Shown: positions 10,368 to 22,996 of the stretch, in pieces | How the letters are laid out: each line of letters begins with the position of its first letter | How positions within the stretch are numbered: position 1 is the stretch's first letter | Made by a program: the position numbers and the translations under genes | NCBI RefSeq assembly: GCF_002105155.1 | Contig: NW_019028981.1 | Coordinates: 1,466,501-1,530,500, forward strand | Direction: 5' to 3' | Length of the DNA stretch: 64,000 nt | Origin: Lobosporangium transversale | Lineage: Eukaryota > Mortierellomycota > Mortierellomycetes > Mortierellales > Mortierellaceae | Notes under the pieces: model-generated | The model's input: only the letters and a program-made list of their open reading frames with translations | What the model was told of the DNA's origin: nothing | The model's database searches: none

Positions 10368-13298
10368 ATGGCACAAGAACCACCAAGGTAATTTACTTAC
10401 TAAACCTTCCATAGATCGATAGGTAGACCAGAATGGTCTTATTCATAACAAGGAACAACATGAAGGTTCGATTCTTCTTCGGCTATTTCTTTTGTACACG
10501 TGGAATATACCCGAGTCCCACATTTCAACTATTGCAACCACAACTCCAACAGAATTTGAGAGCCAGGCGAAATACAACCAAACAAATACAATGCTCATCA
10601 GGATTCTGGTATCAAAAAAAAAAAAAAAAAAAAAAAAGACTAAAACAAGAGATAAAATAAGGCGAACAAGGAAACTGTGAGAAACAAAAGAAGACAGAAT
10701 GATTCAAGAGAGATAATAAAAACTTCTTGATCATTAATGCTCAGAAAGGGTTCGACAATGAATGGACCAAAGACTCTTACCTACTCACAATCTCGCAGTA
10801 GCATGGAAAGGAAAAATAGACTGTGGACAAGGTCGACATTGCAGAGAGTCTTTTGCTCATGCCGTAAAAAAAAAAAAAAAAAAGTTATCAAGAGCAATAC
10901 TTTACTTGGACTATACAGGGCTTGTTACATTCGTGCACAGTAATTAAGGATGGCTTTTTACTAACCAAGACGTTCTTTCCTGGCTCTCTTTGTCCTCTTA
11001 TTTCTGTTCTCTCTCTCTTGAATCATTCCCACTGATTACGCCCGAACCCCTTTCTTGTTTTGCTTTTCGGTGTGCTTTGACCATACGCTCGGCCTCATCA
11101 ACTGCACCATTGTTGTTCCTTCCTGGTTGACTACAAAAATTTATTCCAATCTCTTCTTGATTTTGCCTTTTGTGTCACTTGGGCCGGTTAATTATCTTGA
11201 CTCACCTTATACGACCCTCGACTTGATTGACTACCTTCCATAGTTTCGATAACATCAATGATGAATTGGAATATTACAAGAGACATGCCGAGGACTTGGA
11301 ATTGGATTTAGCAGATACAAAATATGCTTTGGAGGAATTTCAGCTCTCTTCAAAAGAGCTGGAAGAAGAGCTCGAAAAGGAGATTGATGCGACCGAGCGA
11401 AGATACAATGATATCAAGATTCGCAACGAGTTTGTGAGACAAGAGGCCGATGAATGGAAGGTAATTGAATGTCTTAGGTCGAAAATTATAGCATACCACA
11501 CTGGTGTCTAAGGTTCTGCAAATGAGTGACTACGGCCTGCAACTGCAACCGCAGCCGTAACACCGAGATTCAGAAACAGACAATAACAAAGGCGGCTTCA
11601 ATAATCGACTTTCAAACAAAATGAAGCCCTGGGGAGGAAAAAAATGATATCATACCATTTATTCATGCGGAACTGAATTGCACATGACAGTGGTATCTTT
11701 TACCCAGGTGACTCACACAGCTTTCAATATTTGTTTTCCCATGCTTGTTAATGCAGGAAAAATACCATCAGGCCTTAAAGGATTCGAACGCAAACATTAA
11801 TCGTATGACACGTGAGCTCGAAACTCTTAGACAGCAGACAGAGATGTTCATTAAAAAAGAACGGGAACTAGAGCAGAATAACGACGACCTAGAACGCACT
11901 GGAAGGTAATTGATGCTTTTCCACTTCTCTCTTTATCCCTGGCCACGAAGCACTCGGCACTGTACTTTCTTTGGTTTCGGATGTTATGTCAGCGGTCAAA
12001 ATTTCATGGGTCAGTCCATAAGTCCTTGCATTGTGTGCGTGCGCCCACGTTTAGGATTACTAGAGGCACGGGCGAGGCATGCGTTGTACAATATGACGCC
12101 AGGCTCATCCTTTATTAGCTTGGTCAAACCATCCACATTTCCGACCGCTGACATCTGATTGTGCTTAATTTCGTGCAATGACACGCGCTTTTTAAAAAAA
12201 GGGTGAAAAGAGTAAGGGTGCTTTATTTTATTAACTATATTATTTATTCTTACGATAATGTATTTTTATTATTAGAGCTACACAATGGTCACTACAAGAG
12301 ATGGAAAGAAAGTATAACGTGGCACTGGAAAAGCAAGTGATGCTCGAAAACGAGGTGGCTGCCAAAGCTGCTTTGACAGAAGAAGTGCAACGGCTTAAGG
12401 ATGAACTGAGAGGTAATGCCACGTAGCCAAAGTTTAATTTCCTCTAAAGAAACTATGCATCTCCAAGTGGTCTTTTATTTATATATTTTTATTCGATGTC
12501 TTCTATAGATGCAAATGAAGAACTTGCAATTATGAAATCGAACCAGGCACCCCTACACTCACCAACCGGTAGTGTGAGCTCACTTAGTGGAAGCACATCC
12601 TCGCTGGCCAATGCACCTGATCATGAGAAGCAACAGCAACGCAAGTCATCTGTCATTGGAAGCAATGAAGCTATGCCCGCTCTCCGTGCAAGGTTGGCAA
12701 AGAGCGCAGCAGCCGCACAGCGGTCTGAAAGCAGAGTCCGTTCAGAAAGCAGGGTGCGTACGGAGGGTATGCGTGCAGAGAGCAGAGTGCGTGCGGAGAG
12801 CAGAGTGCGTGCAGAAAGCAGAGTGCGTCCAGCATTAGGAGGAAGGGAAGGACCAGGGGCAGGGGCAGGGTTGTCCCCTCCTTACCAAAATCCTGTCGAG
12901 ATGGTTAAAGAAATGGTCGGACGCGTCAAGGTATGGAATAACTGTTCATCGCTTAATTTGATATGTTCTATTTCGTATGATCTTTGAGAGAGAGGAAGAG
13001 CCAAACTAACTTTTTGACATTGTCGTATTCAACTCAATGTGTTCAATAGTCATTGGAGGCTCGTTTGGTCAATTGTCGATCACTTGTCACACCATTACTT
13101 CAACCTCCTCCCTCATACTCGACTGCCAACGCAACGATGTCGTCTCCTCGATCCTCTTCACATTCTGGTCAAGCAGGATCCCGGTCTAGTTCACCAAACA
13201 AAGTGCCTTTGGTTAGTCCTACAAGCAAAGGCGGACGACGTACTTCTTTGATGCACCAATCTCAACAACATCGTCCCTTGAGCGGTTCTGCATATTAA
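10368..13298 (+). CDS. NudE/NDEL1-family dynein regulator, 6 exons
   Basis: Exons 10368-10387, 11244-11460, 11757-11905, 12276-12412, 12509-12930, 13050-13298 join to 397 residues. Residues from about 8 to 180 form one long coiled coil (starting FDNINDELEYYKRHAEDL), the part that in this family binds LIS1 and dynein. The rest is Ser/Pro-rich with a short closing helix (VEMVKEMVGRVKSLEARLV). NudE proteins recruit LIS1 to cytoplasmic dynein for nuclear migration and hyphal transport. The first coding exon is only 20 nt long and is separated by an intron of about 0.86 kb. A tandem repeat of the unit ESRVRA lies in the disordered tail. Length and architecture match fungal NudE. Confidence 0.88.
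12724..12829 (+). repeat. Coding minisatellite, 18-bp unit (SESRVR/AESRVR)
   Basis: The 18-bp unit encoding (S/A)ESRVR occurs about six times with small changes, one unit being degenerate (TEGMRA). It keeps the nudE frame and adds a strongly basic patch to the disordered tail. Confidence 0.8.
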
Positions 13299-13359
13299 GA
13301 AGCGCTGTTGACCTAGAAGCTGAAAATAAGACAATGGCCATTCACGCGAACTGGCTTTG

Positions 13360-13393
<34 letters not shown>

Positions 13394-14254
13394 CCTGGTT
13401 TTCCTGAAAAGTTTGGGTTGTGCGTTTTTTACACGACACATATCAATACCCCGTGTAAGAATCTTTCAACCAACCAACTTTTAGGAAGAAGGAAAAAAAA
13501 GGATCCGTGCATACCATTTTTCTTTTTGCATCTTTAATTTCATATGTCCATTAGTCCTTTTCTTTTTATCCGTAAATCGCAATGCCAATCCTGCACAGCA
13601 CCAACACTTATTTTCTTTTTATTTCCTGCTTATCTTTGAGAGACAAAGCAGAGATATAAGGAAAGAGAAACATCATCCGTCTTTTGTAACTGATTCATTT
13701 GTGCCGATAATGTCAAACCACGAAATGTACCCCTCACAGCACGACGCCATGACACTTGTCAATCAAAAAAAAATAGCAAAAAAAAAAAAAAAAAGAGAAA
13801 AATAATAAATAAACATTATATCTTTATTTATATTTATAAATATGCAATTTATTGTCATGTCACTACTCGAACATCTTATGCCAACGTGTTGTGCTACATC
13901 TTGTAAACAGCAGCTCTTTACGAATAGCTGGTAGATTATCTCAAACGAGCCTTCAATTGTAGACCAAGATCTGCTTTCATCGAGAGAAGGCAACCTTGGC
14001 TTGTTTACTCATGAACGTTGAAGCTAGTGGTGACTCTTTTTTGTACCTTTCCCTTTTAGCTAGGGCTGGTAGGATGTCGATTGATTGACTGTTGAGCTAG
14101 AAGTCGTGTGGGCAAAACTTGCTTAGATTCTAGATTTGGCAGTGCTTCCCTTAATCGAGTAATATACTATATCTTGATTGAATCCCGGTAATCCTAACAT
14201 TGGGATTTCAGGTAGCCTTAAGTGAGCGCGAGGAAATTGTTATTTAAAATCCTA
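13299..14254. other. Convergent intergenic region
   Basis: This lies between the stops of nudE (+) and the PD-(D/E)XK-like gene (-). It has a T run at 13363-13393, AT-rich DNA at 13760-13850, and no gene that I recognise. Confidence 0.5.
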
Positions 14255-15988
14255 CTATTTGGCAGTTTGTAAAACCACTTGGCGAAGGCAAGGGGAGCCC
14301 GAAAAGTCCTCTTTGATGCCTGTTCGGTTCACTTTGATAGGGGTTCCAAAGCTCGGCCGCGTCAGGTCTGTGGGTTTTTCTAGACGGGACTTTCGACACA
14401 CTTCCATTGTTGTGATCAGCTCCTCCCTCAGGTTCAGGAATGTATTGATGGCTCCTGCTACCACAAAGAGGTCAAACTGGGACCGTGGGGCATATACCAC
14501 GGCATATTGTTTCATTATGTAGATGCCCCTTGCCACCAACTGCATGGAGTAGAGTACTCCTTCAACCCCTAAATAAAAAAAATAAAAAAAGATTGTTGCC
14601 AGTATTTTAGACATCATTAGTAAGTAGTATGGGGATATTATTGGCATACATCCTCTCAATAGACATCAAGCTCTTTTTACTTACCAACCACAACCATCCC
14701 AAACACTTTCAACTTGACAACATCAACTCGCTGCCTAGCCATGTCATCAATGGCATCCTTGAGGAGAAATGCCACCTTTTCTAGATCATTTTGAAGAGTT
14801 GCCTTCTGACTAGTTTTCTTGGCTTCCATGACATATAAAAAGCTTTTCAACCCAGGGAATTCACACTGCAGGAAGAAATCTGGCCGCCTTCCCCTACCCT
14901 CTGTCTCTATATGGGCGTTCTTCTTCCTCTGTTGTGATGGGAGGAAGATCTTGTCCCTATTGACAGGGGGTACACGCTATTAGTATCTTTTTTTTTTTTT
15001 TTTTTTTTTTGTACAATCTGCCGACTGCGTCATGTCATGTATGTACCATCGGCCAATGCCGCCCTGAATGCTGGAGATAAATGTTTTGAGGAATGGGTCA
15101 AATACATGCTGTACCATCTCAAGTTCATTAAAATCAGCATCTTTCCAAAGAAAGTCATCAGCCAGCAAGTGGTTCAAGATCTTTTTGACATCTCGATCCC
15201 CTTCCCAGTCCAAGACACAATCCTGGGCAGTAGCATAAGACATTTGACTCAACTCGATAGCATAGGATACCAGGCTCGAAATCGAGTCACTTGGTAGGAG
15301 CTTATTCAATGACATAGACGTGATAATGGCCCAGTGTGCGGCCCCAATGGCATCATAAAGGGCACTTGACGTATCTTTCGGGTCGAATAGATAGATGTGG
15401 TTTATGGCCCTAGCCAAAAAAAAAAAAAAAAAAAAAAGTAAGAGCAATGTACCTCAGAAAAAATATCTGTGACGATTGAATGAACCTGTTACTCAAATGC
15501 TTACAACTTCTCTACAGACCCAGAGAGTGCCTCGAGTTTTTTGGCCTTCTGGCAAATCATCATTCGATACTCCCAAATCTTCCCAGCAAGGTCTTCACCC
15601 TCAATGACCCACGGGGTCCAGAGCTCCTTGGAGCAATCTGAGCTGCCATTTCCCGTGAAATAGTAAATAGATGCTGCTTGGGATTTCTTTCCGCCTGGCA
15701 AGTACTCTGACCCTTCTGAGCATTGAGAAGCGCACTCGTCTGAGTCACTTTGGAAAGCACTCTCTTCTAGCTCATTATCGTCGTCGTTCTGTTCTTTATT
15801 CGCCTTCTCTTTGCCCTCCTCATCCTCCCTCTCCTTCTTATCCTTATCCAACTGCTTCTCACCCAGTTCCTCCTGCTCCGGCTTTTCCAATTCTTCAAAT
15901 GCTTTGGCATGCACCAGAAGGCCTACCGAATAGTGCCTTCTCTTTGAGCCGCTGCTTTCATAGACTGTGTCTTTTATTTATTTATTTA

Positions 15989-16020
<32 letters not shown>

Positions 16021-16481
16021 ATACACGTGAGTATTATATGGTTATGACACTGAAGACAAAAGTACAGTATTCTCAAATAGAGTATCTTACGATTGTCAAC
16101 AGCATTAAATGCTTGAGAAATATGGTGTCGGACTGAACGATATGACCTCTTTCGGACCATCATTGTGGTTGCATGGAGATCATCCTGTGCGGTTTCGGTT
16201 TCTTCTTGCTGCTTCCAGAAATCTGTCAATCCTTTACCTGGGGCCTTCCAGATTGTCGATAACCTGTTACCGCTATTATGGAACTTGGGGATACTGCTGG
16301 CACGGAGGATGTCAATTACATACCCCCAGTACCTGTGTAGGGTGGCCTTTTTGGAAGTGTGCAAGTCCGAGAAGGTTCTGAAGTAGTCAATGGCTTCATA
16401 GCGTTGTGGGTTAGTGCTCAGGAAATAAAAAACGTTCGGGATATGCGTGACATCCTTAAACGGATGGGCTGGCTTTGACAT
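14255..16481 (-). CDS. PD-(D/E)XK-like nuclease-fold protein, unknown role, 5 exons
   Basis: Exons 16481-16091, 15970-15505, 15409-15047, 14956-14685, 14568-14255 join in phase to 601 residues. The N-terminal third is helical and basic; the middle is very acidic and lysine-rich (about 150-215). The C-terminal third has RGRRPDFFLQ followed about 20 residues later by FLYVMEAKKTSQ, with the spacing of the D...ExK catalytic core of PD-(D/E)XK nucleases. That core is used by restriction-like enzymes and by nuclease domains in some fungal Crinkler-type effectors; no signal peptide or Crinkler header is visible here. A decayed paralogue lies at 21590-22300. Introns carry A or T runs. The fold is an inference from one motif. 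Confidence 0.6.
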
Positions 16482-17118
16482 GTTTGAAAGGGTTGATAAT
16501 AGAAAAAAGAGTTTGACAAGCGGGTCTGACAAGCAAACAAAAAAATGACTTTTTTTTTCTTTGGGACAAATTCACATCGTGGGAGTGAAATAGAATGAAA
16601 GAAAACCTTAAAACACTCTATTTTCAGGCTGGATTTACCATTTTTTTTTCCCCCAGTCTACTTGAGTGGCTTATGCACAGCGCACGAACCTTTTTTCTTG
16701 GTCGTACAATACACGAGGGAAATGGTCTGCTCATAGAGCGTCCCATGACTATAAGGTAAAAAAAAAAAAAAAAAGGACAGTAGTAGTCGGAGGTGGTGGT
16801 AGTGTGCGGCACGTACATTTGACAGCATGGTGCTCCAAGCTCTTTTTCGACTTAGCCTTCCCCTGCAGCATGCACATGTGCGACAGATAAAAAAAAAAAG
16901 CGTGTACGACGTAAAAAAAACATTTTGCCACAATGCATAACTGCATAACAAAGTCGTTCCGTAAACATTTCTATGGCGAAGACGAAAATGGTTTTCAAAA
17001 CCACATCAAACCCTTTAAAGTTCATTCTCAGCTGATGTAAATCCTTGTTGGTTCGCGAAAATCCCCTAGTGAAAGTCAATAGCTCATTTGAGCTATCCTG
17101 TATAAAGGATTTTAGAGG
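16482..17118. other. Spacer upstream of the PD-(D/E)XK-like gene
   Basis: It contains A and T runs (16543-16560, 16757-16774, 16890-16899) and presumably the promoter of the minus-strand gene. I see no gene here. Confidence 0.45.
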
Positions 17119-17557
17119 CAAGGTTCCTCGGCGTAGGGAGTACCAAGTTGGATTCCGTGTCCTACTTGACATACTAACGCGCCAACACGGCCCTCTCGCC
17201 AGTAACGAGGGATTCGTGACGGATAAAGACGCGACTTTGCAGAAGCATCCATGCAATAGCAGTCTTCTCAGAAATTCAGAAAACACACTGTTCGAGCCAG
17301 TAGAACACTCCAATGCATAACAATTGCCCATTCGACAAGCACTATGCTCATCAAAAACAAGGTTCCTCGGCGTAGGGAGTACCAAGCTGGATTCCGTGTC
17401 CTACTTAACATACTAACGCGCCAACACGGCCCTCTCGCCAGTAACGAGGGATTCGTGACGGATAAAGACGCGACTTTGCAGAAGCATCCATGCAATAGCA
17501 GTCTTCTCAGGGATTCAGAAAACACACTGCCTGAGCCAGTAGGACACACCAGTGCAA
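17119..17557. repeat. Two tandem copies of a ~200-bp unit, 239 bp apart
   Basis: About 200 bp starting at 17119 (CAAGGTTCCTCGGCGTAGGG) recur from 17358 with only scattered substitutions, roughly 93% identical by eye. The unit is more GC-rich than its surroundings and happens to be open on both strands, so the apparent ORFs are not trusted as genes. Confidence 0.85.
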
Positions 17558-17580
17558 TTGTGATGCCCCTCTAGATGGTT

Positions 17581-17905
17581 TATGCCAAACCCTATACACA
17601 TCAGTTGTTGAAATCCTAGGGCGTTCTCAACACTTAGATAGTACGGCCAGGCAACGAACTAACCATCAGATCGCATCCATAACTGCGTAAGCGTTGACGC
17701 GTCAATCGCCCGGGTCGAGGAAGTAATGCATTGAACAAGGTGTATGCGTCAAACTCTGTGCACATCAGCTGTTGAAATTCTCTGGGCGTTCTCAATTCTT
17801 AGAGACTGCACTTTGCTGGACCAGACAACAGAACTGACCATCAAGCCGCATCCACGGTCGTGTAGGCACTGACGCGTCAATCGCCTAGCTTGAGAAGGCA
17901 ATGCA
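17581..17905. repeat. Diverged tandem pair of a ~162-bp unit
   Basis: Segments starting at 17581 and 17743 share blocks in the same order (CACATCAG.TGTTGAAAT, GGGCGTTCTCAA, GACGCGTCAATCGCC, AATGCATT). Identity is about three quarters. They follow directly on the first tandem pair but have a different sequence. No coding capacity is seen. Confidence 0.7.
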
Positions 17906-18029
17906 TTAGTAAGATGTCGTGCAACCAGAGGCGGCTGAAGTGGTTGAAGAAAATCCTTTGACTTACCGGTTCATAAGAGTAGAAAGGCTGGATTGATGGT
18001 GTCCTCTGAATGGTCGCGTAGGAGGATTG

Positions 18030-18173
18030 AAAAAAAAAAAAAAATCGATGGAAACGAAAATTAAAAGAAGGTAAAGAAAAATTAGAAAGGGAAGAAAAAA
18101 AATAGAAAGAAAAAAAAATCAGAAAGAAAAAAAAATTACAAAAAGAAAAAATTGAAAAAAAAAAAAAAAAAAA
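18030..18173 (+). repeat. A-rich low-complexity tract
   Basis: About 140 bp consist nearly only of A with interspersed GAAAG blocks and several A runs. It looks like expanded purine-rich simple sequence. Confidence 0.8.
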
Positions 18174-19768
18174 ATCGACGCGATGTGATTATTCTTTGCG
18201 GTGAAAAAATGGTTCTGTATGGAAAGGATGCCAGAAAAAAACAATGATGAGGGATTGGGGAATGGAAGTGGACTTTCATACGCGCAAGCTGATTATTCTA
18301 AAATTCAATGGTTCTGTATGAAAAAGCGAATATGGATCAAAGAACTCCAAAAACCGTTGAGACGTGTGCAACTTTTATTAAATGCAGCATATGCAACTCT
18401 TATTAAACGTAACGCGTGTAAAGCGTGCGTTAATGGGGCTGTAAACAAAAGTGACGTAATTTTAGCAGATTTAAGTGCCGGGTGGATATTTTCATTGATG
18501 TGATTAATGCGTATTTAAGAAAGGGACGCGTCAATGCTCTGCCTTGTCTTCATTCCACTTGGATATCTCACAATCATTACAAAGGGGTAGCTTCCATTCT
18601 CCAATGCTAAGAATGCTATGAATATACAAATTTCATTTTTAAGAGCCTGCATTTAAGCTTCTTCGCTTCTTTCATTGAAATGCACGTCTTGTCATTCTTG
18701 TCATGAGCAATGGTTGGAAATTTTATTCTTTCATTAATCTCGTTCTTTCCATTGCAGTTAGTTCACTTGAAAAAACTTTTCTCTTTCTGTGTCCATTTTT
18801 CAAAAATAATTAGCAAGAGACAATGTTTCTAACTCAACCTTATACCAATTAGAGTTAATCAGGTAACTCACAACTTTTTTTTTTTTGAGTGAATTCTAAA
18901 ATGGTGGCAAATGCCGTTACTAAGGTCTCCTCTCTTTTTCTTTTCTTTTTTTTTTTATTCTTCTTTAAAATGATATCAAAGGCATATCTTGAGTGGGCGA
19001 TAGGAATACAGGATGACAACATCAAGCGCGTCTGAATGAGGAAGTTTGCGGAGGAATTCCATTTTTACAGCAGGAGGTCAAAAAAAGTCCGCCGTACTCA
19101 ACTTCAAGAAGAATTCGCATCATTTTTTTTTTAAAAAAAAAAACCAATGCGGCTGACCTCTGCTGGGGAAGGTGAAAACTAGCCTTGGTGAAGTACCCTA
19201 CAAAGATTCAAACTAAAATCCTACAAAAAGGGCCATCGACTCGATAAAGGCAGGATATGATCAGTCAAAACTGGAATACGAGGCACATATGCCACAAGGT
19301 CTATTTTCTTTGTTGCGTGAGATCAGACGGGGATATGAAATGCGTCATACTTCTGGTCTATAATCTACTCGTACAGAGGAATGCCTTTCTTGTAAACAGA
19401 TATGGCAGGGTAGCCCCGGCCTAGAATTCTTCACCAAGGCCACCACCATCATATGAAAGCGACGATGCCGTCACTGGCACTGGCAGTAACCAGACCGGTC
19501 TAGGTGTGCTCCTAAGTAACATATCCTCTCTGAGCGAGAGAGGGCAGGAGAGGCTTGGGAGTGCACCTCAGGGCCACTTCCATCTTTATTCATAGGGTCA
19601 GATCATCATGTGACGGTCATAAGAGGACTTAATAAAAGGCTTCCGCCTGGCAACAATAATAAAGGAGCTTTTGGTCCTTGACTAACAGTCCCGGAAACGA
19701 CTCAAGCGGGAAGCAAAGGGGGGAAAGCAAAGGGACTCAGCTGAGGAATAGAGAGGCAAGGTACAGCG

Positions 19769-19803
<35 letters not shown>

Positions 19804-21530
19804 ACTTACTTGTAAAGCTATTGGTGATACACTAAGACGCGTAAAATGAGCTCAGGTCAGCCATCAGCTCATTCTTCCCTTTCATTGCTTAGGAACCCTG
19901 TAGGCATTGATCAAATTTGGTACGGATTAAGCTCCCAACCACTCACATCATTATTCTTTCCTTATCGGAATAGTGTTGTTTTTATTAATCTGGAAACTCA
20001 ACTCTATACTTTTCTTAACTCCGGCCTGCTTCTATCAAAGTCCATACCCTCTAGATGCCACGGTAGCGATTTCACGGAACAAGCCCTCCGCTTGAAGCTT
20101 CTAGCCTCAGAAGCGTAAGCACTAGCTATCGAGGTCTTCCCAATCAAAACAGCTGACGAAACATGGTCTACTTTACGAAGCCTTTGCGCTCGAGTGTCCA
20201 AACGAGGCTAGGATTACGGCTAAGTTGCAGAAGCTCTAATAATGAGGAAATGATCCCCTGGCTCAATACCTGCAGTCGAGCGTATTAGGTCTTTGACTAT
20301 CCTCCTTAATATGTATGACTTACCTTTCCCCCCTTTTTTTTTTTTTTTTTTTTTTTTTTTGTTTGTTTGTTCAGCTCCATACTCCCCATTTAAAGGCGAA
20401 GTCTCCAGTACGACATTGACGAGCGCCGTGGCTTTGGTGACTTTCCCTGGATATTCACTCGATGCGCCTTACCACCTAACAAAGTCCTGCCGTGCCATTT
20501 CAAGGCCTCTATGGTAGGTACTAAAGAATGCAAGAACGCTGACAGAGGCATGCGTACAGAGATCATGGAACGCGGACGCTTGGCTGGTGGGTCGTGCCGG
20601 AAGACCACAGCTGAAGGAAATATGTAGGCCAGAATCTTGAGCCTACAGGTGGCAGTCTTCGGCCCAGCAGCCTTCGGAGATGAGATACGGCTTTTATGGT
20701 GAGATGCTTTCGAGATAGTAAGTCAAAGAGATCAAAAGCTATAGTTACCAGGTGGGAATCTTGTATTAAGATTTCGCCATGACTGTTATACAATGACATG
20801 GCCTTATGAATAAAAATAGAAGTGAAGTACGCTCCTAAGCCCCAGTATATAGCGTATGGCCTCGGCTTTGCTGGAGCCTTTTGGCCCCACGAGATCAAAT
20901 TGGTGGTGGCCCCACTGAGGAAACAAAGCTTTAGAATGGAAATGGAGCCTGTGTCATCAGCTGTATGGAGTTTGCTCTCGCCTTGGTCACCCAAATAGAG
21001 TTGCGGCAGCAGCGTCGTTTGTGTAAACATTCCGAGCGGAATAGCCTCCTATCCCTCCTTCCTGATGAGCTTACAGTATGAATATCCATAAACAGCCCAT
21101 GATATCCTGTAGTCGGCATGGAAATATGTTTTGTCTTTATTAACGAAAAATGGATCAAAACTTGAGTGTACTCTGTGGATCCACATTTTCCTCATTTATT
21201 TTCCATCTCCTACATTGCCGTCAGAAATTATAATATTATTAATAATAATAAAGCAAGCATTAGTTTATTTTTCTATTTGTGTGATGGCTCGACTTCCATG
21301 AAAGCAGCAGCGAGCTACTGGCAATCCGAAAGGTCCTAGATAAGCTGAAACCGTGCAGGATGGGCCGTAAAGAGTAGTACCATTCAATCCGGTATCATAT
21401 CTCTTAAGTATCCAATGCTGTTGGCAGTCGTCAGAGACCTGCATACACTATTTGGCTATACTGCGCTTTGTCTCCAGCGCCATGAGCATAAAATGCAGAT
21501 ATCGGCTCTTTACGTCGCCAACACGACTCT

Positions 21531-21573
<43 letters not shown>

Positions 21574-21589
21574 TACAAATCTATGGCAA
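18174..21589. other. Gene-poor stretch with decayed coding-like pieces
   Basis: Short open frames exist (18201-18503 +, 19846-20118 +, 20563-21030 -), but none shows splice structure or a family I know. The segment 19846-20215 continues in frame past a stop and may be a relic. A 7-bp hairpin (CCTCTCT/AGAGAGG) lies at 19525-19543. T runs are at 19770-19799, 20333-20360 and 21534-21562. Confidence 0.4.
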
Positions 21590-22300
21590 GAATTCAAAGG
21601 GAAGGCACCGGTTGATGGGTCTTCTGATGAGTAGCAGAACAGCAGCAGAAGGAACTGAATGTAAATAATCGATAGGGATAAAGATGATAAGGAGCAGGAG
21701 AAGGATAAAAGGGATGAAGAGTAGGACGATGATGATAATGAAGCAGAGGAGAGTGTCCCCCAAAGTGAGTAAGAGGAAAGCGCGGCGTTTGTGATGTTAT
21801 TAGGGTCATACACTTAGCCACTGTCGCGTCTGTGTCATCGGAAAAGCTCTTACCAAACAGCTCAACTTCGAGGCCGGCATCCTATGCTATTAAGTGAAGT
21901 CAAATGCCCTACGCTGCTGCTCAGGATTATGTCTTGGACTGGGAAGGGGATTGGGATGTCAAAAACATCTGGAACCATTTGCAGGCTAATGATTTCCTTT
22001 GAAAGGGTACTGATTTTAATGAACTTGAGATGGCGCAGCAAGTATTTGACTCATTCCTCAAACATTTATCTCCAGCGTTTAGAGCGGTTTGGTTGATGGT
22101 ACATATACCACATGGCACAGTCGGGAAATTGTACAAAAAAAAAAAAAAAAAAAAAAAAGGTTGCTAATGGCATGTGCCCCCTGTCAATGGGGACAAGGCT
22201 TTCCTTCCATCAAAACAGATGAAAAAGAGAGCCCTCACAGAGTTAGATGGTGAGGGAGTCGACTAGGCCCCTTTTTACAGCGCGCCTTCATGTACTTTAT
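21590..22300 (+). pseudogene. Decayed copy of the PD-(D/E)XK-like gene
   Basis: In + frames this segment repeats the functional gene at 14255-16481: the acidic KDDKEQEKDKRDEE-like stretch (about 21655-21750), then AQDYVLDWEGDWDVK, NHLQANDFL, DFNELEMAQQVFDSFLK (21880-22070), and then VPPVNGDKAFLPS (about 22170-22220), matching residues from the acidic linker to just before the catalytic D. The frame is broken by stop codons (for example after AIK near 21893 and after NDFL near 22003) and by shifts, and the catalytic exon and the 3' end are missing. It is in the opposite orientation to the intact copy. Confidence 0.75.
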
Positions 22301-22996
22301 CTACCGCTTGTAGCAGAGGGAAAGAGAACATGTCGAGACACTATCAATAATGGCATTAAAAAAGTTTATTCCACTCGATGATATTAGATTGAGTGCATTG
22401 CTTTTTCGAGACGAAAAAACACTTCCAGCGCGCTAAAGTATGGGGGGGTATTGATGAGGCGAAAAAGCAGCTCTGCTTTCTTCTACACTATCTACGAAGA
22501 ATACTATATTCGGGATGGACAAGGTAATTGCTACAAATTTGTCATTGGAGTAAATCTACGTTTTTTTTTTTTTTTTTTTTTTTAAATAAAAAAAAAGGCT
22601 AAAGTAACTGGGTAGCTAGGCAACCCGTAAAGGGCCATTTACATTAATGTCCACCATCGAACGGAATCCAATCCGGATGATGCTTCTTTGAGGTAGATGA
22701 GGGGGCTGAGAGTATCCTCACCCTGATTTTCAGATCCACGACGCGGAACAAATTACAAAGCTGACTTTTATTTGCCCTCAGGATATCCTGACTTCCTGTA
22801 TCTTGTGATATATGGCTTTGTTATTTGTTTTCTGCGTGTGAAGTATTCAAAAGGATATATGTAACGTTTATGACTAATAAATAATAACAATAATATATAA
22901 AAAGATGTAGTGGTATGTATAAAAATACACTGTTTTCCTCAATCTGCTCTATTGACCTTCCTCTCTCTTCTTGGCCTCGTTTCGTATTTTTGCATT
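22301..22996. other. Intergenic region
   Basis: A T run (22561-22583) and AT-rich DNA lead to the 3' end of the protease gene. No gene is seen. Confidence 0.5.

Noticed and set aside
17045-17574. Open frames on both strands over the tandem repeats
   Set aside because: Frames are open on both strands at once and simply follow the repeat copies; no family or start context.
19505-19689. Possible solo LTR (TG...CA, TATA-like and AATAAA-like motifs)
   Set aside because: No target-site duplication, no second LTR, no primer binding site or coding remains next to it.
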